Source of the DNA: Candidatus Zixiibacteriota bacterium
GTDB lineage: Bacteria > Zixibacteria > MSB-5A5 > WJJR01 > JAJRUJ01
Reading direction: 5' to 3'
DNA: 64,000 nt
Assembly: GCA_024277855.1 (NCBI GenBank)
Contig: JAJRUJ010000087.1
Span: 1-64,000, forward strand
This document shows, one piece after another, positions 1 through 9,216 of this stretch (its first letter is position 1; each line of letters begins with the position of its first letter). A program made the translations under genes and the position numbers. The notes beneath the pieces are model-generated. The model was given only the letters and a program-made list of their open reading frames with translations, did not search any database and had not been told where the DNA came from.

Positions 1-1
1 C

Positions 2-670
2 GACAGTCTTTTCGGCGTCGAACTTGATTCGCTGGCCGATCTGGTTACCTTCGGTATCGCCCCGGCGATGATTTTCTATTCGTTTAAATTCAAGGACCTG
101 GGCAAATGGGGCTGGGTCCTGGGTTTTGTCTTTGTCATGTGCGGGGCGTTCCGACTTGCCCGCTTCAATGTGGATGCGCGAGAGGGCAGCAAGGAATTTT
201 TCCCCGGATTGCCGATTCCGGGTGCCGCCGCCGCCCTGACCGGATATACTCTGGGCAGCTTTGAGCTTTGGGGCGAATTACGGTATGTGAAATTCCTCGT
301 TGCCCTGATCCTGGTTTGCTCGGGATTGATGGTTTCCGATATAGAATATGAAAAACGACCGATCTCGTTTCGGACCATGAAAGATCGGATCAAGTGGGCC
401 TATATCGTCCTGGGCGGGACAGCCATATTTATCCTGCACGAACTGGCCATTTTCCCGTTGGTTGCTATCTACATCCTCTATGGGCTGGGGCACGAAGCCA
501 CGGTTCTGGTCAAATCCGGCTTAAGTGGTGGGAGCGAATCCCCGCCGCAAAATAGTCGCCGGAGAGCGAACCCGCGCAAGACCCGCCCACCACGACGTCG
601 CCCGCCCCGGCGCCCCGATCAAAAACAGGGCGGACACGCCCAAGATGACAATCAATCCGATTCGGTGTGA
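2..670 (+). CDS. pssA: CDP-diacylglycerol--serine O-phosphatidyltransferase (5' truncated by window edge)
   Basis: Frame open from base 2 (DSLFGVELDSLADLVTFGIAPAM...) with CDP-alcohol phosphatidyltransferase features and multiple TM segments; Arg/Pro-rich C-terminal tail. Confidence 0.85.
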   Translation, partial: DSLFGVELDSLADLVTFGIAPAMIFYSFKFKDLGKWGWVLGFVFVMCGAFRLARFNVDAREGSKEFFPGLPIPGAAAALTGYTLGSFELWGELRYVKFLVALILVCSGLMVSDIEYEKRPISFRTMKDRIKWAYIVLGGTAIFILHELAIFPLVAIYILYGLGHEATVLVKSGLSGGSESPPQNSRRRANPRKTRPPRRRPPRRPDQKQGGHAQDDNQSDSV

Positions 671-747
671 CATGTTCGGCCCGAAAACGTATACTAAGGG
701 TAAACAAGCCGGCGGAGGGCAGGCAGACAGGTGAGGAAAACGACAGA

Positions 748-990
748 ATGAAAGCCATCGTAACCGTCAGACTAAAACCCGGCGTCCTCGACCCGCAGGG
801 CGTGACGATTTCCAACGCGCTTGGATCGATGGGATATTCCGGAGTGGATGAGGTGCGGTCGGGCAAGATATTTGAGTTGACTCTGGACAATGGCGATGTT
901 GCCGCGGTCCGGGCCAAAGCTGAAGAAATTGCCGACAAACTTCTGGCCAACCCCGTGATCGAAACCTACACCGTAGAGGTGCAGCCGTGA
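748..990 (+). CDS. purS: Phosphoribosylformylglycinamidine synthase subunit PurS
   Basis: 80 aa MKAIVTVRLKPGVLDPQG...ANPVIETYTVEV typical PurS; overlaps purQ start. Confidence 0.92.
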   Translation: MKAIVTVRLKPGVLDPQGVTISNALGSMGYSGVDEVRSGKIFELTLDNGDVAAVRAKAEEIADKLLANPVIETYTVEVQP

Positions 991-1718
991 AATTCGGCGT
1001 GGTGACATTTCCCGGATCGAACTGCGATTACGATGCCTTTACCGCCGTCCGTGATATTGTCCGACAGCCGGTAGAATTTCTCTGGCACGGTGATGCCGAC
1101 TTAAAAGGTTGTGACCTGATTATTTTGCCCGGCGGTTTCGCTTATGGCGATTACTTGCGCGCCGGGGCCATTGCCCGTTTCTCTCCGGTGATGAAATCGG
1201 TCATCGATTTTGCCAATAGCGGCGGACTGGTTTGGGGTATCTGCAACGGCTTCCAGGTTTTACTTGAAGCCGGACTGTTGCCGGGAGCGATGCTTAAAAA
1301 CCGCTCATTACAATTCTCCTGCCGCCAGGTATATTTGCGCACCGAAAATACCACTGCCCCATACACCCGGCATCTCGAGCCGGGGACCATTCTGGAAATC
1401 CCGATTGCGCATTCCGAGGGTAACTACTATGCCCCCGTCAAAATCCTTGACGAACTCGAGGCTAGTGGCCGTGTGGCTTTTCGCTATTGTTCGGCTGATG
1501 GTCAATTGGGTGACCAATTCAATCCCAACGGTTCGGCGCGTCATATTGCCGGGATTCTCAACGAAAACGGTAACGTCCTCGGGATGATGCCTCATCCGGA
1601 ACGTGCCGTCGAAACAATCCTGGGCTCAGCTGATGGTTGTCGTTTGTTTGATTCGGTGGTCAAATCAATCACCGCAGGTTCTGCCAAATCAATATCCGAT
1701 CAGGCGAGGGTAGCGTGA
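987..1718 (+). CDS. purQ: Phosphoribosylformylglycinamidine synthase subunit PurQ (glutaminase)
   Basis: Class I amidotransferase, LVWGICNGFQVLLEAGLLPGA and MMPHPERAVE motifs. Confidence 0.95.
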   Translation: MKFGVVTFPGSNCDYDAFTAVRDIVRQPVEFLWHGDADLKGCDLIILPGGFAYGDYLRAGAIARFSPVMKSVIDFANSGGLVWGICNGFQVLLEAGLLPGAMLKNRSLQFSCRQVYLRTENTTAPYTRHLEPGTILEIPIAHSEGNYYAPVKILDELEASGRVAFRYCSADGQLGDQFNPNGSARHIAGILNENGNVLGMMPHPERAVETILGSADGCRLFDSVVKSITAGSAKSISDQARVA

Positions 1719-2032
1719 ATCGGCGCGAGATCACATTCCTGCTGGTGGCGATGATTCTTGCGGCGGTGTTTGGCGGGCTGATCGGCGATGTTGTCGGTTC
1801 TTTTTTGCCGGACGGAACCATCAAGACCTTGTTTGTCAAACACTTAGAAGTCGGGATCGGGTCGAATACCTTCGCGACAATCAGCGATGGTTCTGATCCG
1901 TTCCGCTACGCACCCCTGACAATCAATCTTTTTGCGATCACGCTGACTTTCGGATTATTACTCAAAATCAACTTTGTCAGCGTATTATGTGTGTTATTGG
2001 TGTTTGTGTATTTCCGCTGGTGGTTTCTCTAA
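1715..2032 (+). CDS. DUF4321-like small membrane protein
   Basis: 105 aa, two hydrophobic segments, [17 protein letters not shown]...; ATGA-type overlap with purQ. Confidence 0.6.
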   Translation: MNRREITFLLVAMILAAVFGGLIGDVVGSFLPDGTIKTLFVKHLEVGIGSNTFATISDGSDPFRYAPLTINLFAITLTFGLLLKINFVSVLCVLLVFVYFRWWFL

Positions 2033-2058
2033 GCCGGCGATTCCCACGGAGGTGGGTT

Positions 2059-2265
2059 ATGATAGGCGGGCTTGGCGCACAAGAGTTGTTGTTGATTTTT
2101 CTCGCGGTTTTAATTTTGTTTGGGGCGAAGCGTATCCCGGAAATTGCTCAGGGCCTGGGCAAAGGTATCCGTGAATTTAAGGGCGCAATCAAGGAGACCC
2201 AGCGCGAAATTAAAGAGACGACCGACGAGATAACCAGAGACCCCGACAACGCCGAAAAAAAATAG
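2059..2265 (+). CDS. tatA: Twin-arginine translocase TatA/TatE family subunit
   Basis: [41 protein letters not shown]; start preceded by ggaggtggg. Confidence 0.92.
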   Translation: MIGGLGAQELLLIFLAVLILFGAKRIPEIAQGLGKGIREFKGAIKETQREIKETTDEITRDPDNAEKK

Positions 2266-2268
2266 ACT

Positions 2269-2715
2269 ATGTTCGATCAGGTAGATATCGACAAGATCTG
2301 CGACTGCCTCAAAGCAGCCGAAAAAGATTACGATACCGACCACTACCGGCTGAAACTCATCAATAAAGAAGAGCGCCGGATGCTGGTGCTCGAGTTGTAT
2401 CCGGCTGCCCGCCTCGGCTCACAGACCGGGGCGATGGTTGTTGTCTATACCTCGGGCGGCCATCTCCAGCTCCATCATTGTACCGGGTATGTCTGTTCCG
2501 ACGAACTTGGCGAAGTCACCTTTATCGGGGAACAATCCGGACGGCTTTCCGGCTTGGTTGTCGAGCGGGAGGCGGCCTGCTCACTCTACGCAAATGTCAC
2601 CCGTGACCTGGTTTCCGGCGATTTGACCCAACTGGGGGTCGAGGTGATGCTCTCCGGTGTTGCCCTTTCCCTGGCTGAGGATATTCTCAAGCAGGGACCC
2701 GGCGACAAGAAATAA
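2269..2715 (+). CDS. Conserved-looking hypothetical protein
   Basis: 148 aa ORF immediately after tatA, no recognised family. Confidence 0.6.
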   Translation: MFDQVDIDKICDCLKAAEKDYDTDHYRLKLINKEERRMLVLELYPAARLGSQTGAMVVVYTSGGHLQLHHCTGYVCSDELGEVTFIGEQSGRLSGLVVEREAACSLYANVTRDLVSGDLTQLGVEVMLSGVALSLAEDILKQGPGDKK

Positions 2716-2742
2716 AACTCAACGTAATTTCCCGGCGAGGGT

Positions 2743-2769
2743 CGAAACGGCGTGTTTCGTCCTTTTTTT
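2743..2769 (+). terminator. Rho-independent terminator
   Basis: cgaaac-ggcgt-gtttcg hairpin followed by tcctttttttatt. Confidence 0.7.
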
Positions 2770-2841
2770 ATTGGCCGGATCGGGCGATTATTGTTTTCCT
2801 TTGGCCGACACGAAAAACCCCCGGCGAACGGTGAATGGAAA

Positions 2842-3501
2842 ATGGTCTCCGGTATCACTCAGAAAACAATTAGCTCAAAAACGCGGCAATGGCTCAAGAC
2901 TGTTGCACCGTTTAACCGCGACCATCTCACTCTCGAACCGACCCGGGCCGCCTTGCTGGTCGTCGATATGCAAAACTATTTTCTGGCTCCCGGGGCGCCG
3001 GCGTATCTGTCGGCGGGGACAGTGATTCTGCCCGCTGTCAAAAAACTCATCGCGGCTTTTCGGGCCTCGGCACGGCCGGTCATCTTCACCCGGCACGCCC
3101 ATCACCCCGACGGCCACGATGCCGGAATCATGAAATGGTGGTGGGACAAGATGTGCACCGATGGTACTCCGGAGAGTGAGATTCACCCGGAGATCTCGCC
3201 TCTCGCTTCGGAACTGGTGCTGACGAAATGCCGCTACTCGGCGTTTTTCCGTACCGATTTGGAAACGATTCTCCGCTCTTTGAAAGTCGAGGATCTCGTC
3301 ATTGCCGGGGTGATGACCAACCTATGCTGTGAGTCGACTGCGCGGGACGCGTATTATCGCAACTTCCGCGTATTTTTTCCCGCGGACGGTACCGCCGCCA
3401 AGTGTGAAGAAATGCATGTCGGGAGCTTGATGAATCTTGCTTATGGTTTTGCGGTGATAACGACCATCGCAAAGATAATCGACCAGGTAAACGATGGTTG
3501 A
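2842..3501 (+). CDS. Isochorismatase-family cysteine hydrolase
   Basis: RAALLVVDMQNYFL..., K-R/C catalytic motif VIAGVMTNLCCESTARDA; start moved to 2842 because the longer ORF start (2752) lies in a terminator. Confidence 0.85.
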   Translation: MVSGITQKTISSKTRQWLKTVAPFNRDHLTLEPTRAALLVVDMQNYFLAPGAPAYLSAGTVILPAVKKLIAAFRASARPVIFTRHAHHPDGHDAGIMKWWWDKMCTDGTPESEIHPEISPLASELVLTKCRYSAFFRTDLETILRSLKVEDLVIAGVMTNLCCESTARDAYYRNFRVFFPADGTAAKCEEMHVGSLMNLAYGFAVITTIAKIIDQVNDG

Positions 3502-3505
3502 GCGA

Positions 3506-4429
3506 CTAATATTTCTGGCGGCGTTCGATTACATAATTCGAGCCGGGAAGTGATTTGGCATAGCTTTTCAAATCGGCAATCATGTGTGAAATCTCACCAA
3601 CATGTTTGAACATCTTGTTTTTATTAATCACGACGGCAATCGAGATACTCATAATCGGGTAAGTCTCGCGTGAGCCGCGACGGCTGCGCGAGATAATAAA
3701 TCCGTTTTTCAAATCGCGCGGTTCATACATCGCCGGAATCCGCTGATTGAAACGCCGGATAACTTCATTACAGACCGTTTTTACCTTCGTCGCGTCAATG
3801 ACAAAAATGAAATCATCGCCGCCGATATGTCCGACAAAACCACTCCGTTGGTTTTCATAGACAACATCACGGATCACCTGGGCCGCCATCTTGATGACCT
3901 TGTCGCCGGAGAAGTAACCATAGTAATCGTTATAGGCCTTAAAATCGTCCAGGTCGGCATAACAGACTGCGAAGCGACTCTGCTTTTTTATCTGCTCAGA
4001 AATGACCTCTTCAATCGCCGAGGGGCCCGGCAGCCAGGACGACGGATTGACGCTGATATCCCGCGAACACCGTCTGACCGCCAATGATAAACGTGCAAAA
4101 ACTGTTGGATCACTCAGCGGGCCGACCAATACTTCGTCGACCGGGGAGGCCAACGCGCGGTCCAGGTCACCATTGGTTGGGCCGGGGTGTTGCAGAATGA
4201 GGGGGATATAGGTCAGTAGCGGGATTGACCTGATCTTTTTCACCAGCGCCAGTTCGCTGTCCAGGGCGCCCATCCCGCCCAGAAAAATCATTTCCAGTGT
4301 CTTGCTCGCGGCGATACCGGTCAGTTGCCCGAACGTTCCGAAACGGTGCATTTCGGGTTTATACTCGGCAAGCGCCCGTTTGAGCACCCGGCCGGTATTT
4401 TTGCTTGATTGTTTATATGCGCAAATCAT
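3506..4429 (-). CDS. Receiver-like + GGDEF-family (GGDDF variant) protein
   Basis: AVCYADLDDFKAYNDYYGYFSGDKVI...FVGHIGGDDFIFV. Confidence 0.8.
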   Translation of the reverse strand: MICAYKQSSKNTGRVLKRALAEYKPEMHRFGTFGQLTGIAASKTLEMIFLGGMGALDSELALVKKIRSIPLLTYIPLILQHPGPTNGDLDRALASPVDEVLVGPLSDPTVFARLSLAVRRCSRDISVNPSSWLPGPSAIEEVISEQIKKQSRFAVCYADLDDFKAYNDYYGYFSGDKVIKMAAQVIRDVVYENQRSGFVGHIGGDDFIFVIDATKVKTVCNEVIRRFNQRIPAMYEPRDLKNGFIISRSRRGSRETYPIMSISIAVVINKNKMFKHVGEISHMIADLKSYAKSLPGSNYVIERRQKY

Positions 4430-4510
4430 GATCGACCCGGATAGACCGCGACCTCGGATATACCACGGTCTACCCCCTATCTATTAAATCGGCTGTCGAT
4501 AAGGCATTTA

Positions 4511-5500
4511 TTACAACGAGCTGCCCCGTTTGCCGCCTTCTTTTGCCTGCGATAACGGGTGGTATGAACGATATATCTCCTGAAGATACTGCCGGTCGAG
4601 ATGTGTGTAAATCTGTGTGGTTGAGAGTGATTCATGGCCAAGCATTGCCTGGACCGCCCGCAGGTCGGCGCCGCCCTCGAGCAGGTGGGTTGCAAAGGAA
4701 TGCCGGAAAGTATGCGGGGTTACCGCCTTGTCGATTCCCGCGGCGGCCACCCAGCGGTGGATTACCCGCCACAGACCCATGCGGGAGAAGGGACGCTTGT
4801 GGGCTGAAAGGAAAACCGCTTCGCCCGATTTAGGGCCGACAAACCGGCTACGACCGTCCGCCAGATATTTTTCTACCGTTGCAATCGCCGATTTACCTAC
4901 CGGGACGATTCGCTCGCGGTTGCCCTTACCGCAGACGCGGATCAACTGCTCGGAGAATAACAGGTCGGGGATACATAGCCCGGCCACTTCGGAGATACGC
5001 AGGCCGGCGCCATAGAGGGTTTCCAGAATCGCCCGATCACGCCGCTCCAACGGGACACAACGTATCGGCCCGGCGAGGATCCGATTAATTTCCTGTACCG
5101 AGAGGACCACCGGCAGTTTGCGGCCGATGCGCGGGGCCGGGAGCAGCCGGGCCGGATTGGTTGCCGACCGCCCAATCATCACCCGATAGCCATGAAATCC
5201 TTTGATTGCCGAGAGATAACGCGCCACCGATGACGCTTTTTTCTTTTTTGCGACGGGTGAGGTCAAATACCCGCCGACGATTTCCGGCGTGATATCATTG
5301 ATTGCCTTTATTTTTCTGCTGACGGCAAATCCGAGGTAGGCCTGCAAGTCACGCGCGTAGGCCTGGCAGGTGCTTTCGGTGCGGCCTCCGGTAAGACGGA
5401 GATAATCCAAAAAATCCCGTAACGCTGCGGAAAATTCCTTTGGCAATTGCGATTGATCGCCGTCGCTTGTCGTTGGCTTTTTGGTCGGAGAGCTCACCAC
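4511..5500 (-). CDS. Tyrosine recombinase, XerC/XerD family
   Basis: SAM-like N-domain plus catalytic GLRISEV ... HTFRHSFATHLLEGG ... LGHESLSTTQIYTH. Confidence 0.92.
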   Translation of the reverse strand: MVSSPTKKPTTSDGDQSQLPKEFSAALRDFLDYLRLTGGRTESTCQAYARDLQAYLGFAVSRKIKAINDITPEIVGGYLTSPVAKKKKASSVARYLSAIKGFHGYRVMIGRSATNPARLLPAPRIGRKLPVVLSVQEINRILAGPIRCVPLERRDRAILETLYGAGLRISEVAGLCIPDLLFSEQLIRVCGKGNRERIVPVGKSAIATVEKYLADGRSRFVGPKSGEAVFLSAHKRPFSRMGLWRVIHRWVAAAGIDKAVTPHTFRHSFATHLLEGGADLRAVQAMLGHESLSTTQIYTHLDRQYLQEIYRSYHPLSQAKEGGKRGSSL

Positions 5501-5533
5501 AGATAACCTTTGGCGGGGCAGAAGACGGTCATT

Positions 5534-6313
5534 TTACCAGCCCGCCCGATCAGTTGTCAATCCCGGACCGCGAGACAAAGCGATGACCACCGCCATGACC
5601 GACTCCGCCCCGCCGGCAAACAGGGTGCGCGTACACTCTTCAAGGGTCGCGCCGGTGGTCGAAACATCGTCGACCAAAATGACCTGCTGCCCGGCAATCG
5701 CAGCGGTCTGTCGCACCGCGAATGCCCCGCGAACATTCGCAATTCTTTCTTTGGGCGAAAGTTTTGTCTGGTCGGCTGTCTTGTGTGTCCGCACCAACGC
5801 TTCCCCGGCGATCCGTCCTGCCGTTGAATGTGCGACACCGGTCGCGATAGCATCACTCTGATTATACCCGCGTTGCTTCCGGCGACTCTGGTGAAGCGGT
5901 ACCGGCACGATGATTGTCCGGTCGGTGTCGGTAGTGAGGTGACGCCGCAGGTTTCGCCCGATCCGTCGGCCAAAAAACTCGCCAATCGCCAGTTGGTGTT
6001 GATATTTCAGCCCGTGGATCAGCTCGCGGTACCCCTTGTCGAAAAATCCGGCAAACCAGATCAGCGAAAGTGAGCCAACTCCGCCTTGTGCACAATCGGG
6101 ATGGGGCCGTCCGTCCGGCGCAAAATTCTGGCAAGCGGGGCAGAGGGGCGCGCGAAAATTCGGCAGTCGCTGATTGCAAATTCCGCAAAAGGGTACTGCA
6201 CGCGGGGATGGCCGCCCGCAAATCAAACAACCCCGGGGGTAGACCCAATCGACCAATGTCCGAAGCGGTTCACAGATTGCCGCCGACAGCGGTTTCTCCG
6301 GTGCGTGGGGCAT
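5534..6313 (-). CDS. comF: ComF-family phosphoribosyltransferase
   Basis: N-term Zn-finger CLICGRPSP..CGIC..PLCPACQ and PRPP motif VILVDDVSTTGATLEEC. Confidence 0.9.
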   Translation of the reverse strand: MPHAPEKPLSAAICEPLRTLVDWVYPRGCLICGRPSPRAVPFCGICNQRLPNFRAPLCPACQNFAPDGRPHPDCAQGGVGSLSLIWFAGFFDKGYRELIHGLKYQHQLAIGEFFGRRIGRNLRRHLTTDTDRTIIVPVPLHQSRRKQRGYNQSDAIATGVAHSTAGRIAGEALVRTHKTADQTKLSPKERIANVRGAFAVRQTAAIAGQQVILVDDVSTTGATLEECTRTLFAGGAESVMAVVIALSRGPGLTTDRAGW

Positions 6314-6314
6314 C

Positions 6315-7541
6315 TTAGTATTCCTGCCAGTGACGACGCACATTGACCAGCAGACCGATCATTACCCAAAAAATGACGAGTGAACTGCCGCCGTAGGAAA
6401 CGAATGGCAGAGGCAAACCGGTGACCGGAGCCATCCCGACTGCCATGCCGATATTGACCAGCATCTGAAAGCCAATGACCGCCAGAATACCACCGGCCAG
6501 TGATCGGTTGAAATTATTGCGGGGCATGGAACCGATCGAGACAATGTGCCACATCAGCAGAGCGAATAGCCCGATAATAATCATCGCCCCGAATAAGCCG
6601 AATTCCTCGCCGGCCACCGAAAAGATAAAATCGGTATGCCGCGCCGGCAAAAAATCCAGGCGGCTCTGGGTGCCCTGCAGGAACCCCTTGCCAAACAGCC
6701 CACCCGAGCCGATGGCGACTTTCGATTGGATAATTTGATAACCGGCGCCGGTGGGGTCGGTGCCGGGGTCAAGAAAGGTTAATATCCGTTTTTTCTGGTA
6801 ATCCAGCAATCGGCCCCAAATCAAGGGCGTGATGATCCCGAAAGCCAGGTTAGCCGCCACCACACCGACCGCGGTCCACAAATTCGGTCGGACATGGTTG
6901 AGTGCCACTAACACCAAAAGGAAGAAAATGATCCAGCTGATCCAGTGAAAGGCGAACACCAAACTTAACAACGGCGACAGAGTCAAAAACAGAACGAGGG
7001 GAGAGGCCCCCGCCCAAAACAGCATCGTCACGACAACCGCCCAAAACACCAGCGATGTTCCTAAGTCCGGCTGTTTAAGGACCAATCCCGAAGTAACCAA
7101 CACCAGAATCATAATTCCGGAGATTGCGCGCGGCGAGAGCACCGGTCGTTTCAGGTAGGCCAGATAACGTGACAAGGCGAAGATAACCGCCAACTTGGCC
7201 AGTTCCGACGGTTGGATATAGGCCGGTCCCAGTGAGACCCAACGCGCCGCACCGGCTTTTCGCCCGACAATAATCAGGAGAATCAAAATGGCCCAGATCC
7301 CCACCAGATAGACATAGGCAAACACCTCATGCATCCGCAACGGGATCAATACCGCAAAAATAAAGGCAACCAGCGCGACACCCAGCCAAATTATCTGGCG
7401 CAAATAGAGGTTACGGAAATATTCGCCCGTTGAATTGTGTTGAGAGCTATAGATCAGGATAATCCCGATAATCGACAGGGCAAGAGCACTGCCGATCAAC
7501 ACCGGATCATAATCGCGAATTTTGGCCCATACCTGCCGCAT
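6315..7541 (-). CDS. rodA: Rod shape-determining protein RodA (SEDS)
   Basis: SEDS family: GFLQGTQSRLDFLPARHTDFIFSVAGEEFGLFG, GMAVGMAPVTGLPLPFVSYGGSS. Confidence 0.95.
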   Translation of the reverse strand: MRQVWAKIRDYDPVLIGSALALSIIGIILIYSSQHNSTGEYFRNLYLRQIIWLGVALVAFIFAVLIPLRMHEVFAYVYLVGIWAILILLIIVGRKAGAARWVSLGPAYIQPSELAKLAVIFALSRYLAYLKRPVLSPRAISGIMILVLVTSGLVLKQPDLGTSLVFWAVVVTMLFWAGASPLVLFLTLSPLLSLVFAFHWISWIIFFLLVLVALNHVRPNLWTAVGVVAANLAFGIITPLIWGRLLDYQKKRILTFLDPGTDPTGAGYQIIQSKVAIGSGGLFGKGFLQGTQSRLDFLPARHTDFIFSVAGEEFGLFGAMIIIGLFALLMWHIVSIGSMPRNNFNRSLAGGILAVIGFQMLVNIGMAVGMAPVTGLPLPFVSYGGSSLVIFWVMIGLLVNVRRHWQEY

Positions 7542-7799
7542 ACCGGTATCTCCTTCGCCCGCTTGCAGAAGGAAAACTTATGCCGCAGGCCGACCGTGTC
7601 AACATAATTAACCAAATGTCCGGATACGGGTTGCCGGTTATCCTCACCGGTTAAATGCAACTGGCCGCATATTGAAGTACAGGTTGATCGACTTCGGGTG
7701 TCCGTACCAGCTGTTTTGATACTGTTTTTTTTCGCCCGATTATGTCAATATAACGTATAATACGATGGACAGGAACGGGATTGAGATGGGAGCAATGTC

Positions 7800-9209
7800 A
7801 TGCGGATGCGTTCAATCCGATCAATTATGTTGGCGGTTGCCTTGGTCATTATAACTGTGCCGGCTGTTTCGGCCTTGACCGTTGAGGAAATTGTTGACCT
7901 CTGTCGCGCGGGGTACGGAACCGAAGATATCCTGGAGTTTACCCGGACACTGGGCGTTGACCAACCGCTTGAGGTTGACGACATCGATAAACTTGATGAG
8001 GCCGAGTGCCTCTCCGAGTTGACCGAGGAACTGGCCCGCCTCTATGGCACCGATGAGGCCCGCGAATATGTTGCCAATACCGAGGTCGAGGGTGATGAGC
8101 ATAACGATGATTATAACTATGAATATGATTACGACTACGATTACGACTACGGATATAATAATCCCCATTCGACAGTGACTGTCTATGCCGGCTGGGGCCG
8201 TCCCTATGGTTGGGGGCGAGGTTGGAACTGGGGTTGGGGCATCAACACCTTTTGGGGGGACGACTGGTATTCACCATGGTGGGACATTGGTTATGGCTGG
8301 GGTTCGCCCTTTTATTCCTATTGGTACGATCCCTGGGATTATTACTGGTCGCGGCCCTACGGTTATTACTCGTACTATCAATGGGGGTATTGGCCGGGGT
8401 ACTATGACGGCGGCTATTATGGAAACTCCGGTCAATCCTACCGATATAAAAATGCCCATCTGAAAGCGAGCAAGACTCGTGGTCGATATGCTGCCGTGAA
8501 TAGGGTAAGCAAAGACCAGCGGGCCTATCGTACGAATGCGGCGCGTGCGGTGGTCCAAAAATCGTATGCCTCGCGTGATCGGGTGACCAAACGCGCCACC
8601 GCCTACGGGAAAACCACGACTTCTCGGAAATCAAAAGCCGACTATCGCGTGACCACGTCCGGAAAGAGTGGGAAATCAAGTACTGTCCGTAATCGATCCA
8701 CGTCGGGAACCTCTGCCGGGACAACCCACAAGAGCGGTATTTCGACCAGCGGAAAGAAACGCGTTGTTAAAACAAACAAGACTTCGGCCGGCAAGAACCC
8801 CGGGACGACAAGAGTCAAAACACAATCCGACGATTCCGTATCTCCCGGAACGACCAAAAAATCCGGGAAGGCCGTGAAGAAAACCCGACGTTCCCGGTCC
8901 CGCAGCAATTCGATCACTCGTCCGAGTTCGCGGCGCGCCTCACACGGTGATTCGTCATATCGTCGTTCGCCGCACTCATCGTCGCGTTCTTCGCGCGTAA
9001 CCAATCACTCGAGCTATCGACGGACCACGGCAGCGGCACGCGCCTCGACCGGCCGAGCAGGCGGTTACTCGCGGAGTTCGTCGTCGGGATCGTCGGTCAG
9101 CCGATCAGGCCGTTACTCGCGAAGTTCATCGTCGGGATCATCCGGGAGTCGGACCAAATCGGCAACGGGTTCGTCGGGCAGTTCGTCTCGTCGTTCTGCG
9201 CGCCGGTAA
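7800..9209 (+). CDS. Secreted low-complexity protein: signal peptide, acidic helical/DY-repeat region, W/Y/G-rich middle, S/R/K-rich tail
   Basis: MRMRSIRSIMLAVALVIITVPAVSA signal peptide; DYDYDYDYDYGYNN; GWGRGWNWGWG...YYSYYQWGYWPGYYDGGYYG; YSRSSSSGSS repeats. Confidence 0.8.
   Translation: MRMRSIRSIMLAVALVIITVPAVSALTVEEIVDLCRAGYGTEDILEFTRTLGVDQPLEVDDIDKLDEAECLSELTEELARLYGTDEAREYVANTEVEGDEHNDDYNYEYDYDYDYDYGYNNPHSTVTVYAGWGRPYGWGRGWNWGWGINTFWGDDWYSPWWDIGYGWGSPFYSYWYDPWDYYWSRPYGYYSYYQWGYWPGYYDGGYYGNSGQSYRYKNAHLKASKTRGRYAAVNRVSKDQRAYRTNAARAVVQKSYASRDRVTKRATAYGKTTTSRKSKADYRVTTSGKSGKSSTVRNRSTSGTSAGTTHKSGISTSGKKRVVKTNKTSAGKNPGTTRVKTQSDDSVSPGTTKKSGKAVKKTRRSRSRSNSITRPSSRRASHGDSSYRRSPHSSSRSSRVTNHSSYRRTTAAARASTGRAGGYSRSSSSGSSVSRSGRYSRSSSSGSSGSRTKSATGSSGSSSRRSARR
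9066..9161 (+). repeat. Two copies of a 48-bp tandem repeat encoding YSRSSSSGSS[V/G]SR..
   Basis: tactcgcggagttcgtcgtcgggatcgtcggtcagc / tactcgcgaagttcatcgtcgggatcatccgggagt, period 48 bp. Confidence 0.85.
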
Positions 9210-9216
9210 GATCGGT

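Noticed and set aside
4511-5500. Xer-type recombinase as evidence for an integrated mobile element
   Set aside because: Housekeeping context, no phage/ICE genes, no attachment repeats noticed; fits chromosomal XerC/D
8107-8165. Short tandem repeats resembling a CRISPR or VNTR array
   Set aside because: They are codon repeats (GAT/GAC-TAC/TAT) within a coding region; no spacer-repeat structure
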